Position numbers and translations under genes: made by a program. The notes beneath the pieces were generated by a model. That model saw only the letters and a program-made list of their open reading frames with translations, was not told the DNA's origin and made no database searches. Shown here in pieces: positions 35,647 to 45,794 of a stretch of 64,000 nucleotides of DNA; position 1 is the stretch's first letter; each line of letters begins with the position of its first letter. The stretch is from Desulfotomaculum nigrificans DSM 574 (GTDB lineage Bacteria > Bacillota > Desulfotomaculia > Desulfotomaculales > Desulfotomaculaceae): assembly GCF_000189755.2 (NCBI RefSeq), contig NZ_KI912183.1:2966255-3030254 (forward strand), written 5' to 3'.

Positions 35647-37203
35647 ATGTTCAAAAAGGTTATCAAAAAACTGCTGACCGAAAACAAAAAACCATCTTCC
35701 GGCCGCCAAGACCAACAACAACCGGTGGACGCCGATTTAAACCAGGTGATGAGAGAACTAAAACAACACTTTGGCCAAACCTCAGACCTGGTGTTGCGCA
35801 AACTGCTGGTGGGTTCCGGTACCACATCGGCCCTGGTGGTATACCTGGAAAACATGGTTGACCTCAAGGTAGTAAATGAAAGTATTATCGCCAAGTTACA
35901 GGTAGCCCCGGCGGAAATGATGAAAGATATCAATGTGCTGGCTTATTCCGTGCTGGCCGTCCACAAAGTAAACCTGAGTGATGATATGAACCAGGTGATC
36001 CAGTCCATCCTGGAGGGGAGTACCGTCATTTTTATCGGCGGTGCTGGCCGGGCTATGATTGCCGTCAACCCCGGCTATGAAAAAAGAAGCATTTCGTCCC
36101 CGGAAATTGAGGTCAACGTGGAGGGGCCCAGAGAGGCCTTTATAGAGAGCCGCCCGGTTAACTTGACTATGGTCCGTCGGCGGATTAAGGACAGCAACCT
36201 GCGTTTTGAAAACTTCACTATCGGCACCAGAAGCAACACCACCGTCACCCTGGGGTACCTACAGGGCATAACTGACCCCGGTATTGTAGAAGAAGCCAGG
36301 CGCCGGCTAAAATCCATCAAAATAGACGGCTTTTTAGGCATGGAGATAATACAAGAGTATCTAAAGGACCAGCCCCTGTCGGTTTTTCCCACCATTATGA
36401 AAACCGAAAGACCGGAAAAGGTGGCGGCCTGCCTTTTGGAAGGTCGGGTGGCCATATTTGCTGATGGCTACCCTTACGGTATGGTGGCCCCCATCACCTT
36501 TACCCATTTTCTACAGGCCGGTGACGATTATTATGAAAACTTTTACTTTGCCACCTTCGTGCGCTGGATGCGCATTCTTGTTTTTATCACCACCCTAACT
36601 TTGCCTTCTTTATATGTAGCCCTGGTGACCCATCACTGGGAGATGATGCCCACATCCCTGGCTTTAAGCATTGCCGGCGGTCGGGAAGGAGTACCTTTTC
36701 CAGTGCTGGTGGAAGCTCTGGCAATGGAGTTTATCTTTGAGATACTAAGGGAAGCCGGTGTCAGATTGCCCCGGGCAGTGGGGCAGGCAGTCAGCATTGT
36801 GGGGGCATTGGTAATTGGGCAATCGGCAGTGCAGGCAGGGCTGGTTTCCCCCGGTATTGTTATTGTTGTGGCCTTTACCGGTATTGCTTCCTTTGCCATT
36901 CCCATTTACACCGCATCAATCCCTTTCCGGATATTGCGGTTTCCTCTGATGGTTATTTCTTCTCAGGTTGGTATACCGGGGCTGGTGGCCGGGGTGCTGG
37001 TGATCTGGGGGCATATGACTTCCCTCACCTCTTTTGGAGTCCCCTACCTGGCCCCCTTAATGCCCTTTCAAGCTAAAGATATGAAAGACTCACTGTTTCG
37101 GGTTCCCCGCTGGGCGATGGTCACCCGGCCCCAATCTGTCCCGTCGATGGATCCGGACAGGTTAGATGTGTACAATGTTCCGCCGGGGGAGAAAAATAAA
37201 TGA
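35647..37203 (+). CDS. spore germination receptor A subunit (GerAA family), operon 2
   Basis: 518 aa, ATG after AGAGGGG. The same architecture as the A subunit of operon 1, with the shared RLPRAVGQAVSIVGALVIGQ segment and EVNVEGPREAFIESRPVNLT. It is a paralogue, not a recent copy, since the N-terminal 100 residues differ strongly. First gene of operon 2, which runs A-C-B. It overlaps the C gene by 4 bp. Confidence 0.92.
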   Translation: MFKKVIKKLLTENKKPSSGRQDQQQPVDADLNQVMRELKQHFGQTSDLVLRKLLVGSGTTSALVVYLENMVDLKVVNESIIAKLQVAPAEMMKDINVLAYSVLAVHKVNLSDDMNQVIQSILEGSTVIFIGGAGRAMIAVNPGYEKRSISSPEIEVNVEGPREAFIESRPVNLTMVRRRIKDSNLRFENFTIGTRSNTTVTLGYLQGITDPGIVEEARRRLKSIKIDGFLGMEIIQEYLKDQPLSVFPTIMKTERPEKVAACLLEGRVAIFADGYPYGMVAPITFTHFLQAGDDYYENFYFATFVRWMRILVFITTLTLPSLYVALVTHHWEMMPTSLALSIAGGREGVPFPVLVEALAMEFIFEILREAGVRLPRAVGQAVSIVGALVIGQSAVQAGLVSPGIVIVVAFTGIASFAIPIYTASIPFRILRFPLMVISSQVGIPGLVAGVLVIWGHMTSLTSFGVPYLAPLMPFQAKDMKDSLFRVPRWAMVTRPQSVPSMDPDRLDVYNVPPGEKNK

Positions 37204-38372
37204 AAAAATTGCTGGTTATCTTAGTCTTTCTTTGGTCTTTTCTGGTGAGTGGTTGTGTGGAACACAAGGATATTAACGAACGGGACCTGGTACAGGGAGC
37301 GGTCTTTGATTATAACAAACATGATCAAAGGTATGAGGTGCATGTGCAAATAGCCAATAACGCCGCTTTTAACCGGGGAACCACCGGTGGTGGTCAGACT
37401 CAACAAACATTTTTTATTTGTGACGGTGCTGGGAATACCGTTTTCGAAGCTATTCGGGATGTATCCAAAAATGTCAATAAACGGCTATTCTGGTCCCATT
37501 GTGATGTCTACATTGTGGGGGAAGAACTGGCCCGGCGCGGTATTTTTCCACTCATTGATTATCTTATGCGGGATAATGAAATAAGGGAAGCATCTTTATT
37601 TTTTGTCAGTCAGGCCCCGTTAACTGAACTGATGTCAGTAAAGAACGTGGGGGCCCAGGTGCCCCTGCAAACGATAAAAAACATGATTGATGTTGGGCTC
37701 AGCAGCCACGGCACTACCTTTAAAAAAAGAATAATTGAGCTCTACCAGGATTTGTTTACGGATAACAGTTGCTACGTGGTGCCGGTGGTCAGTGTCAGGG
37801 AACCTAACAAGAAATCCAAAGGTGATATCCCCAAATTTCATGTATCCGGAGCGGCGGTATTTAAGGGTGACAAAATGATTGGGCAACTCACCCCTTTAGA
37901 AGTCAGAAGTTATTCATTCATTGCCAACCAAATCAAGGATACTGTGATTCCGACGATGGTTCAGGACAAAAAGGAAACAATGGAGGTGATTGGATCCAGG
38001 GCGGAAATCAAACCCCATATTGCAGGGGGGCGGGTTTCTTTTACCATTAAGGTAAAACCCAGAATCAATTACGGCGAAGTAGCTCAACCGGTGAACCTGG
38101 CAGACCCCGGATTTGCTAGGAAGACGGAACAAGCCTTTAATGAGACGCTGCGTAAAGAATTGATAAACAGCATTAACCGGGCTAAAGAGATGAAAGCAGA
38201 TTATTTTGGCCTGGCCAGGCAGGTTCAAATGGCCGACAAAGAATTATGGAAAAGTGTTAAAGATATTTGGTCAGAGGAAGTTTTTCCGGATGTACCCATC
38301 AATGTAGAGGTGGATTCCAAGTTAATCAGAACCGGGCTGGTTATTTCCACCAAAATGGAGGTGGGCAAGTGA
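37200..38372 (+). CDS. spore germination receptor C subunit (Ger(x)C lipoprotein), operon 2
   Basis: 390 aa, ATG overlapping the A stop (ATGA). Lipobox VSGC (Cys19) then VEHKDINERDLVQGAVFDY. The GerC pattern NKRLFWSHCDVYIVGEELA is visible. Outer-face lipoprotein of the receptor. It overlaps the B gene by 4 bp. Confidence 0.92.
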   Translation: MKKLLVILVFLWSFLVSGCVEHKDINERDLVQGAVFDYNKHDQRYEVHVQIANNAAFNRGTTGGGQTQQTFFICDGAGNTVFEAIRDVSKNVNKRLFWSHCDVYIVGEELARRGIFPLIDYLMRDNEIREASLFFVSQAPLTELMSVKNVGAQVPLQTIKNMIDVGLSSHGTTFKKRIIELYQDLFTDNSCYVVPVVSVREPNKKSKGDIPKFHVSGAAVFKGDKMIGQLTPLEVRSYSFIANQIKDTVIPTMVQDKKETMEVIGSRAEIKPHIAGGRVSFTIKVKPRINYGEVAQPVNLADPGFARKTEQAFNETLRKELINSINRAKEMKADYFGLARQVQMADKELWKSVKDIWSEEVFPDVPINVEVDSKLIRTGLVISTKMEVGK

Positions 38373-39466
38373 ATAAGAGTAATAACCTGATAAGCTCCAG
38401 GCAAACGGTGTTTTTAATCCTCACCAGTATACTGACCACGGTGGATGTGTTTTTACCGGCTGAAGTTGCCAGATATGCCGGGCGGGATGCCTGGATGTCG
38501 GCTATCCTGGCTACTTTTATCGGTTACTTTATTTACCGGGTGATTGTAGCCTTGTGCCTTTTATTTCCTGATTACTCCCTGGCCGGGTTTAATCGTCTGT
38601 TGCTGGGTAAGTATTTAGGAGGGGTACTGACAGTTTTTTATATTATAGCGATGCTGACTGTTAGTACCGGGGTTACAGTTCAGTTTGCCGTGATCATGGG
38701 TACTGCCTTTAAACCTGAGAGTTCGCCATATATCTGGTACCTGATGGTATTAATTCCGGCCCTTTATGTTACTTCCCTGGGTATTCATGTACCCGCCAGG
38801 ATGAATGAATTACTGCTGCCTTTTGGTTTAATCATGCTTTTGGGGGTAATGGTGTTAAATATACCGGAAATGGATTTTAAGGAGTATTTACCGATGTTCT
38901 ATCACGGTTACTTGCCGCTTGTTAAAGGAGCCTTTGTTTCTGGGGCTAAGCTGGCCTATTCGGTCATGATTTTGGCCTTGATACCGTTCATTGAAAAAAA
39001 GAAAAAATTACCCCGCCAAGGATTACCTGCTTTTATTTGTGTGGGTTTAGCTTTGCTGGCCGGTACCACTGCCATTGCCCTGATGGGGCCTAAACTGACT
39101 GCTATGACCCTTTTCCCGGCCCTGGAGCTGGTACGCCATATAGATATAGGTTTTCTCACCCGGCTGGATGTCATTATGATGGCCATCTGGCATACCGGTT
39201 TTTTTATTTTCCTTTGCGTCAGCATTTACTTTGCAGCTTCTTTAACAAGAGAACTGTTCAACCTGAGAGGCTATAAGTTGATACTCTGGATTTATGGCCT
39301 GGTAATCTTCATTGGGGCTAACATTTATATTACTAGTGTACCGTTAATTCGTTTTCTGCTGGGAATACCTCTGGCGGTTTTGTTGTATACAGTGGGTTTG
39401 GTGATACCTCTGTTTTTGTATTTAATAGCCAGGTTCAGGGGTTATTCTAAAAAAAAGGCAACATAA
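38369..39466 (+). CDS. spore germination receptor B subunit (GerAB family), operon 2
   Basis: 365 aa with about ten membrane segments. The start is GTG 38369, overlapping the C stop (GTGA), after GGAGGTGG; the upstream extension of the frame lies inside the C gene. ISSRQTVFLILTSILTTVDV then a conserved ARYAGRDAWMSAILA mark the Spore_permease family. It ends at the terminator of operon 2. Confidence 0.9.
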   Translation: MNKSNNLISSRQTVFLILTSILTTVDVFLPAEVARYAGRDAWMSAILATFIGYFIYRVIVALCLLFPDYSLAGFNRLLLGKYLGGVLTVFYIIAMLTVSTGVTVQFAVIMGTAFKPESSPYIWYLMVLIPALYVTSLGIHVPARMNELLLPFGLIMLLGVMVLNIPEMDFKEYLPMFYHGYLPLVKGAFVSGAKLAYSVMILALIPFIEKKKKLPRQGLPAFICVGLALLAGTTAIALMGPKLTAMTLFPALELVRHIDIGFLTRLDVIMMAIWHTGFFIFLCVSIYFAASLTRELFNLRGYKLILWIYGLVIFIGANIYITSVPLIRFLLGIPLAVLLYTVGLVIPLFLYLIARFRGYSKKKAT

Positions 39467-39469
39467 AAC

Positions 39470-39497
39470 GGCCTGGCAAATACCCAGGCCTGTTTTG
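39470..39497. terminator. terminator of germination operon 2
   Basis: GGCCTGG (39470-39476) and CCAGGCC (39484-39490), followed by TGTTTTGTGTTT. It lies between convergent genes. Confidence 0.8.
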
Positions 39498-39506
39498 TGT
39501 TTATTT

Positions 39507-40622
39507 TTATTTATTGGGGTTTCCCGGTGTCGGCGGCAGAATACTTTTTTGGGTCCAGTCTACGCGTACCAATTCTAAGATATCACCGGCATACTTTAAA
39601 ATCGGAAAATTGGTACGGTAAATTAACTGTTTAACCACCGGCAGGGTACCAAAGGTGATCAGACGATCATAGTCATCATTGCGCATGGTGTTGATAATCT
39701 CCCGGAGGCGTACCGATCTTCTCATTTCCTGGTCCAGGTGTTTAACTATCTTACCGTAGGGTTGGTGTTTGGCAATGGCCCGGGCCGCCAGCACACCGCT
39801 GCGCAGGCAGGACACGGTGCCAAAGCCCAGGAAGGATTCCATAAAACCCCCGGCTGCCCCCACTAAAATGATATTATCCACCTGATGGGGATAAACTGTG
39901 CCGGCAACGTGGGACAGCAGGAAATTTTCGTTAATATGGAGTTTGTCTAATTTTTCTTTTTTTAAAAATGTTTCCCAGTGCCTTTCCATTTCTTCCTTCT
40001 TGGCATTGGCATGGATCAGCACAAGGCTGGCTCGGGTGGGGCTAAAGGGGGTTAAATAGGCATAGGCTCCCAAGGCGTAGTCGTTATTCACCCACATAAT
40101 CAGCTCCTCCGGGTTAAAATTCCCCAGCACCATGGCTCCCCGTACCAGGGTTGTAAAAATATTTTTCCAAATTCCCAGGCTGGCCGCTACTTCCCGGTTG
40201 CCGGTGGCCACCACCACATAGTCATATTCCCGGGCCAGTTCGCTGTAATTAGCCCGGCAGTTGTAGTGGATCCGGGTTTTAAGGCTGCGGGAAAGTTGGC
40301 TTTCCAGGGATTTTTCCCCCTGCCCCCGTTCCACGAAATAACCAAACCTGGGGGATGTAACCACTCTGGTCACCTTGGGAGAGTGCATGGTAATTTTCCT
40401 CCAGGTGGCTAGGGGCTTTATTTTAATGTTATAATCTTTAGCCAACCATTCCAGTTGATCGTGCACCGGACGGTTCATCAGTTGCAGCAGTCCCCCCACA
40501 TGTGAGAAGAGCTCTCCCGAACGGGAGCGCTCCTCAAATACATCCGGGAAAATGCCCAGCTGTTCCAATTCATGGGCACAGGCCAGACCGGATATACCGG
40601 CTCCGATAATGGCAACTCGCAT
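39507..40622 (-). CDS. FAD-dependent oxidoreductase of unknown substrate
   Basis: 371 aa, ATG after GGAGGTG. The N-terminal dinucleotide motif VAIIGAGISGLACAHELE, a mid VVVATGNREV and a C-terminal ILVGAAGGFMESFLGFGT site fit flavoproteins of the geranylgeranyl reductase or squalene epoxidase-like type. No membrane segment. It is followed upstream on the same strand by a solute-binding protein, possibly unrelated. Substrate unknown. Confidence 0.78.
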   Translation of the reverse strand: MRVAIIGAGISGLACAHELEQLGIFPDVFEERSRSGELFSHVGGLLQLMNRPVHDQLEWLAKDYNIKIKPLATWRKITMHSPKVTRVVTSPRFGYFVERGQGEKSLESQLSRSLKTRIHYNCRANYSELAREYDYVVVATGNREVAASLGIWKNIFTTLVRGAMVLGNFNPEELIMWVNNDYALGAYAYLTPFSPTRASLVLIHANAKKEEMERHWETFLKKEKLDKLHINENFLLSHVAGTVYPHQVDNIILVGAAGGFMESFLGFGTVSCLRSGVLAARAIAKHQPYGKIVKHLDQEMRRSVRLREIINTMRNDDYDRLITFGTLPVVKQLIYRTNFPILKYAGDILELVRVDWTQKSILPPTPGNPNK

Positions 40623-40688
40623 GACCCACCTCCGGTTATGATTCAGTATATCATTATTGTGCCCGGCATTTTTCCGGTTATTAAATTT

Positions 40689-41834
40689 TTAGAAAAGGAT
40701 TACTTTATATGCGCTGTCAAACATCTCATCCCCTGATGGTTCTCCAAAACATAAGCGTCTTATTTTTTCCCACAGGGTAGGTTCCTTTTGCTGCTCCGGC
40801 GGAATGTAACGCACGGTCTTGCCGGCTTTGGCGGCGAATTTATTGTTTACCCCATCGGCATAAGCCACCGGGTTGGTTAACTCACCGGCCCGCCGCACAT
40901 AATCCTGCAATCGCTCGTAGTCCCCTTTGGCAATCACCGGCGATTTATCCCACAGGCCAATTTTTTTATACCGATCAATAATTTTGATCAGGGTGGTTTC
41001 ATTTAGCCCGGGAAAATAGGGGGCCGCTACTTTGGCTGCTTCTTTTGTGCTGTGGTAATCCAGCCACAGCATGCCCTTGCACAGGCCGTTGACTAGTTTT
41101 TGTACGGCGTTACTTTGCTGTTTTAAATAAGCCGGCGGGGCCGCTAGCACCAGGGCGGGAATTGGCTCCACTGTGGAGCCCAGGGATGCCACCACATGGC
41201 CCAAGCCTTTGGCCTCAACTTTGCTGGCCATTGGCTCGGCCATCTGGGCAAAATGGCCCACTTCAGCTTCAAAGGCTCCCTCCTTTAACTCCGGGGGTAG
41301 ATTTTGAATGATGATAACTTGATGTTGCAGGGAAAGCTTGTTTTGCCGCAAGGCCTCTTCCAAAATGATATTAGATTGTTCATCCGGTGCATCCCCCAGG
41401 ATAGTTTTGCGTTTTACTTTATCCCAGTCAAATGCCTCGTCATTGTTTCGACCCACCAGAAAAGTGCCGTCCCGGCGAGCCAGCTGGGCAAAAGCCACCA
41501 AATCTCCCCCGGTGCCCAAAGGACGGGTGAACAGAGTTTCACTAAGATTACCCAGCAGCACTATGTCTTGCTCCTCAAGCTTGGATTGATCTAGGGAAAT
41601 TTCTGCCTTGACCGGCTCCACCTTTAATTTTTGCTCCTGATAAAACCCCTGGGCGGTGGCAATGTAATGGGGTAGGGCCAGTAATGAATGTTCCAACTCC
41701 ACCAATCTAATTTTGTCCCATACCTCAGTCTGCTTACTATTTAAAATATAAGTCCGCACCCCAAAGGTACTTAAACTACCCAGCACGACAACAACCAAAA
41801 GCCCAAATAGCAACTTTCGATACCTTTGCACCAT
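40689..41834 (-). CDS. orphan ABC solute-binding protein (NitT/TauT, SsuA-like)
   Basis: 381 aa with an N-terminal membrane anchor (about 7-27) and no lipobox. The periplasmic-binding fold of the NMT1/THI5-like family is seen in ELEHSLLALPHYIATAQGFY followed by lobe segments. No permease or ATPase gene is adjacent, so it either serves a system elsewhere or acts as a sensor. ATG start after GGGGAGG. Confidence 0.78.
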   Translation of the reverse strand: MVQRYRKLLFGLLVVVVLGSLSTFGVRTYILNSKQTEVWDKIRLVELEHSLLALPHYIATAQGFYQEQKLKVEPVKAEISLDQSKLEEQDIVLLGNLSETLFTRPLGTGGDLVAFAQLARRDGTFLVGRNNDEAFDWDKVKRKTILGDAPDEQSNIILEEALRQNKLSLQHQVIIIQNLPPELKEGAFEAEVGHFAQMAEPMASKVEAKGLGHVVASLGSTVEPIPALVLAAPPAYLKQQSNAVQKLVNGLCKGMLWLDYHSTKEAAKVAAPYFPGLNETTLIKIIDRYKKIGLWDKSPVIAKGDYERLQDYVRRAGELTNPVAYADGVNNKFAAKAGKTVRYIPPEQQKEPTLWEKIRRLCFGEPSGDEMFDSAYKVILF

Positions 41835-41987
41835 TAATTACCTCCCCGGATTCAGTGCATCAAAAATTCCTCTTATATATGTATTGGGCCTGCAAAAAAT
41901 AATGCCAACATCTGGCCGGAAAGGAATATATTTAGTAAACAAGCATAAATATTTTATAAGGAAATTTTTGGTAGGAGGTTGGACAAG

Positions 41988-42434
41988 TTGAGCAAACTAA
42001 CCTTTGTACGCTGGAATAAATACGGGGGGCCGGGTGAAAAGATGTTTAAAAAAGGCGCCGTGGGGGCCGGCCTGGTCCGGGGTTTCAGTGTTATGCTGGC
42101 GGTCTTTTTTATGCTTGGCTTTGTGGTGGCGGTAACCAGCCAACCGGTATACAACTTCTCCACGGCCATTCTAGTTACCTTTTTGGCCGCTGCCATGTTA
42201 GGAGCAATCAAAGCCGGTGCCGTCGCCGGCATCAGGGGCTGGCAACACGGGGGCATGACCGGTGTGATCTTTGGTATGTTGTTGGCATTGATGGGCTTCG
42301 CCCTGGGTCTGCCCATATTTGACCCGGTGTTAATAACTGCCGCCATGGGTGCCCTGGGCATCATCGGCGGCATCATCGGCGTAAACCTGCCCCGCAGCAA
42401 ACGCCGCCTGCTACGCCGGAATGCTTTTATGTAG
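41988..42434 (+). CDS. small four-helix membrane protein, TIGR04086/YrzE-like in character
   Basis: About 148 aa with four predicted membrane segments rich in Gly and Ala, and a basic C-terminus (SKRRLLRR). TTG 41979 abuts the AGGAGG site, so TTG 41988 is the better start. Length and helix pattern recall the TIGR04086 family, but the match is by feel only. Function unknown. It precedes the valS leader. Confidence 0.6.
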   Translation: MSKLTFVRWNKYGGPGEKMFKKGAVGAGLVRGFSVMLAVFFMLGFVVAVTSQPVYNFSTAILVTFLAAAMLGAIKAGAVAGIRGWQHGGMTGVIFGMLLALMGFALGLPIFDPVLITAAMGALGIIGGIIGVNLPRSKRRLLRRNAFM

Positions 42435-42440
42435 GATTTG

Positions 42441-42469
42441 TTGACATAGGAAGATAAAAACATTAATAT
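42441..42469 (+). promoter_or_regulatory. sigma-A promoter of valS
   Basis: TTGACA (42441-42446), 17-bp spacer, TAATAT (42464-42469). A near-consensus promoter just ahead of the T-box leader. Confidence 0.85.
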
Positions 42470-42475
42470 ATGGGT

Positions 42476-42732
42476 AGGCAAAGTCGAAGAAGGGGAGTTC
42501 CCGGATAAATTTGGTCCCAGAGAGGGAGACCCCAGGCTGCAAAGTCTCCTGTCCAAATCCCAGGATGTCGCCCCGGAGTCGCCAGGCTGAAATTGATTAG
42601 GCCTGGACGGGTCAGCCCGTTACAGCTTAATTGAGTTGCCACCCAATATAACTTTATTTTGACAATGGGTGGAAACAAGGTGGTACCGCGGAAGCAAACT
42701 TCCGTCCTTGAGTGGACGGGAGTTTTTTGTTT
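42476..42732 (+). promoter_or_regulatory. T-box riboswitch of valS (Val specifier GTC)
   Basis: The T-box core AAGGTGGTACCGCGG lies at 42678-42692. It is followed by the terminator AACTTCCGTCC/GGACGGGAGTT and a T run. Stem I opens with GGGG and closes with CCCC, with GTC at 42567-42569 in the specifier position followed by G, which matches tRNA-Val. The linker CCCGTTA is at about 42617-42623. Uncharged tRNA-Val should allow readthrough into valS. Confidence 0.92.
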
Positions 42733-42829
42733 TAGGAAATATGCTCCTAGGATAAAATGTGCTACTAGGATAAGATGGTACTTCCGTTGTACCATTAACC
42801 CCTACATAGAACAAGGAGGAAATACTTTC

Positions 42830-45478
42830 GTGTCTGAAGCCAGAGAAACCAACATCCCAACCGTCTATAACCCCAAAGAAGTAGAAGGCAAATGGTATCG
42901 CCACTGGGAAAATAGCAAATACTTCCATGCCGAGGTAGAAAAGGATAAGAAGCCCTTCTGCATCGTCATGCCCCCGCCAAACGTAACCGGCCAACTGCAC
43001 ATGGGCCACGCTCTGGATAACACCCTGCAGGATATCCTGACCCGCTGGCGCCGCATGCAGGGATATAACGCCATGTGGGTACCCGGCACCGACCATGCCG
43101 GCATCGCCACCCAGGCCAAAGTAGAAGAACAACTGGCCAAAGAAGGTCTGACCAAATACGACCTGGGCCGGGAAAAATTCCTGGAGCGGGTGTGGGCCTG
43201 GAAAGAACAATACGGCAACCGCATCACCACCCAGTTACGCCGCCTGGGGGCATCCTGCGACTGGGACCGGGAACGCTTTACCATGGACGAAGGCTGCTCC
43301 AAAGCGGTACAGGAAGTCTTTATCCGCCTATTTGAACAGGGCCTGATTTATCGGGATTACTATATTACCAACTGGTGCCCCCACTGCCAGACCACTATTT
43401 CTGACATCGAAGTGGAGCACCAGGACAAGCCTGGTCAACTTTATTACATTAAATACCCTTGTAAAGATAACCCGGACGAATATATTACCATCGCCACCAC
43501 CCGTCCGGAAACCATGCTGGGTGACGTAGCTGTAGCCGTTAACCCGGAAGACGATCGCTACCTGCATCTGGTGGGCAAAACCTTAATTCTGCCCATTGTG
43601 GGCCGTGAAATTCCGGTCATTGCCGATGCTTACTGTGACCCCACCTTTGGTACCGGTGCCGTGAAAATGACCCCGGCCCATGACCCCAATGACTTTGAGA
43701 TTGGCCGCCGGCATGGCTTGCCGGAAGTACAGGTCATTGACAAGTTCGGTAAAATGAACGAAAATGCCGGTAAGTACCAGGGGCTGGATCGCTGGGAATG
43801 CCGCAAGCGTATTGTGCAGGATCTAGAGGCAATGGGAGCTCTGGTAAAAGTGGAGGACATTAGTCACGCCGTGGGCCACTGCTACCGCTGCAACACCGCC
43901 ATTGAACCCATGCTGTCCAAGCAATGGTTTGTCAAGATGAAGCCCCTGGCTGAGCCTGCCATTGAAGTGGTTAAAGATGGCCGGATCAAGTTTATCCCGG
44001 AGCGATTTACCAAGATTTATTTGAACTGGATGGAGAACATTCGTGACTGGTGCATTTCCCGTCAGCTTTGGTGGGGCCACCGGATTCCGGTGTACTACTG
44101 CCAGGACTGCGACGAAATGGCAGCATCCACCACTCCGGTGACCAAGTGCAGTAAATGCGGCGGTAAGATGGAACAGGACCCCGATGTGCTGGATACCTGG
44201 TTCTCCTCCGCCCTGTGGCCCTTCTCCACCCTGGGTTGGCCGGAAAAGACCGCGGAATTGGAGCATTTTTATCCCACCTCGGTGCTGGTTACCGGCCGTG
44301 ATATTATCTTCTTCTGGGTGGCCCGGATGATTTTCTCAGGCATGTATAACATGCATGAGGAACCCTTTAAGGAAGTGTTCATCCATGGTCTGGTGTTGGA
44401 CGCCCAGGGCCGGAAGATGAGTAAATCCCTGGGTAACGGGGTTGACCCCCTGGAGGTTATCGACAGCCACGGCGCTGATTCCTTACGCTTTATGCTGATT
44501 ACCGGCAATACCCCCGGCAACGATCTGCGCTTCCACTTTGAGCGGTTGGACGGGGCCAGAAGTTTTGCCAACAAGCTATGGAATGCCTCTCGCTTTGTGA
44601 TGATGAACCTGACTGACTATGACCCGGCAGCGCAAGGTGGCCCCTACACTCTGGCTGACCGCTGGATATTAAGCCGGCTGCAAGGGACGGTGGCGGATGT
44701 CACGGACTTCCTGGAACGCTATGAGCTTGGCGAAGCAGCCAGGGTGCTGTATGATTTCATCTGGAGCGAGTTCTGTGACTGGTATATCGAGCTGGCCAAA
44801 CCCCGTTTATTTGGTAAAACCACACCGGAAGACAGAATTACCACCCAGCAGGTATTGGTGCAAGTGTTAAGGAAGACCCTGGAGTTGCTACATCCCTTTA
44901 TGCCCTTTATTACCGAAGAGATCTGGCAGAAATTACCCCACCAGGGTGAAACCATCATGCTGGCCCCCTGGCCCCAGGCAGATGAAAGCCTACGCGACCC
45001 GGCAGCCGAGGCTGAGATGGCCGTCCTAATCGAAGCCATCACCGCTGTCCGCCGTATCCGCGGGGAAATGAACGTGCCCCCCGGCAAAAAAGCGGAAGTT
45101 ATTCTGGTGGCCGGTGATGCAGAAATCCGCAGCACCCTGGAAAGAAATATCACCTACCTGCAGGGGCTGGCCAATGCCCAGGCCAGAGTGCTGGCTGAAT
45201 TAAAAGATAAACCGGATCAAGCCGCCACCGCCGTTACCCGGGGGGTAGAGATTTTTGTGCCGTTGCGGGGACTGATCGATATTGATAAGGAAATAGCCCG
45301 TTTAAATAAAGACCTAAAGGCCGTACAAGCAGATCTGGCCCGAGTGCAAGGCAAGCTAAATAACCAGGGCTTCCTGGCCAAAGCCCCGGCCGAAGTGGTA
45401 GAGAAGGAGAAGGCCAAGGAGCAGGACCTATCGGCTAAAGCTAAGGCGCTTAAAGATAGATTGGCGATGTTGACTTAA
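42830..45478 (+). CDS. valS: valyl-tRNA synthetase
   Basis: 882 aa, class I synthetase. HIGH motif as [20 protein letters not shown] as [11 protein letters not shown], a large editing domain between them ([19 protein letters not shown]), and the C-terminal coiled coil that grips tRNA. The frame is open upstream into the T-box, but GTG 42830 after AAGGAGG is the start. Charges tRNA-Val and removes mischarged Thr. Controlled by the preceding Val T-box. Confidence 0.97.
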   Translation: MSEARETNIPTVYNPKEVEGKWYRHWENSKYFHAEVEKDKKPFCIVMPPPNVTGQLHMGHALDNTLQDILTRWRRMQGYNAMWVPGTDHAGIATQAKVEEQLAKEGLTKYDLGREKFLERVWAWKEQYGNRITTQLRRLGASCDWDRERFTMDEGCSKAVQEVFIRLFEQGLIYRDYYITNWCPHCQTTISDIEVEHQDKPGQLYYIKYPCKDNPDEYITIATTRPETMLGDVAVAVNPEDDRYLHLVGKTLILPIVGREIPVIADAYCDPTFGTGAVKMTPAHDPNDFEIGRRHGLPEVQVIDKFGKMNENAGKYQGLDRWECRKRIVQDLEAMGALVKVEDISHAVGHCYRCNTAIEPMLSKQWFVKMKPLAEPAIEVVKDGRIKFIPERFTKIYLNWMENIRDWCISRQLWWGHRIPVYYCQDCDEMAASTTPVTKCSKCGGKMEQDPDVLDTWFSSALWPFSTLGWPEKTAELEHFYPTSVLVTGRDIIFFWVARMIFSGMYNMHEEPFKEVFIHGLVLDAQGRKMSKSLGNGVDPLEVIDSHGADSLRFMLITGNTPGNDLRFHFERLDGARSFANKLWNASRFVMMNLTDYDPAAQGGPYTLADRWILSRLQGTVADVTDFLERYELGEAARVLYDFIWSEFCDWYIELAKPRLFGKTTPEDRITTQQVLVQVLRKTLELLHPFMPFITEEIWQKLPHQGETIMLAPWPQADESLRDPAAEAEMAVLIEAITAVRRIRGEMNVPPGKKAEVILVAGDAEIRSTLERNITYLQGLANAQARVLAELKDKPDQAATAVTRGVEIFVPLRGLIDIDKEIARLNKDLKAVQADLARVQGKLNNQGFLAKAPAEVVEKEKAKEQDLSAKAKALKDRLAMLT

Positions 45479-45513
45479 GGGTAGGGAAGAAACAAGGAAA
45501 GGGTGAAACACAC

Positions 45514-45741
45514 GTGCCACTCAAATTCGAAGAGGCCATCGCCCCCCAGCCCGAGGGTGGCTTGGCGGGGGAAATTAAGGTGCGGATTCGCGTGCTGGTG
45601 GAAGCGGACCATGAGGACGGTGGTTTTTACGCCGTGACCCCGGATATTCCGGGCTGTGCTTCCCGGGGTGCCACCGAGGAAGAAGCCATCGAAAATTTCA
45701 AGGAAGCGGTGCGGTTTTTGTTAATTGAGAATTGCCACTGA
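45514..45741 (+). CDS. HicB-like protein without a HicA partner
   Basis: 75 aa, GTG start. The HicB/UPF0150 partial RNase H-like fold is visible in FYAVTPDIPGCASRGATEEEAIENFKEA, with no DNA-binding tail. No HicA mRNA interferase ORF is adjacent on either side. It is therefore probably a stand-alone HicB-like protein rather than a toxin-antitoxin pair. It sits between valS and folC. Confidence 0.72.
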   Translation: MPLKFEEAIAPQPEGGLAGEIKVRIRVLVEADHEDGGFYAVTPDIPGCASRGATEEEAIENFKEAVRFLLIENCH

Positions 45742-45794
45742 TTTGAGAATTGGGATGTGAAAGGTTAGAGGTGAGAGTTTAGTCAACTGTGACC

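Noticed and set aside
45514-45741. HicAB toxin-antitoxin system
   Set aside because: No HicA-like ORF is present on either side, so only a lone HicB-like protein is supported.
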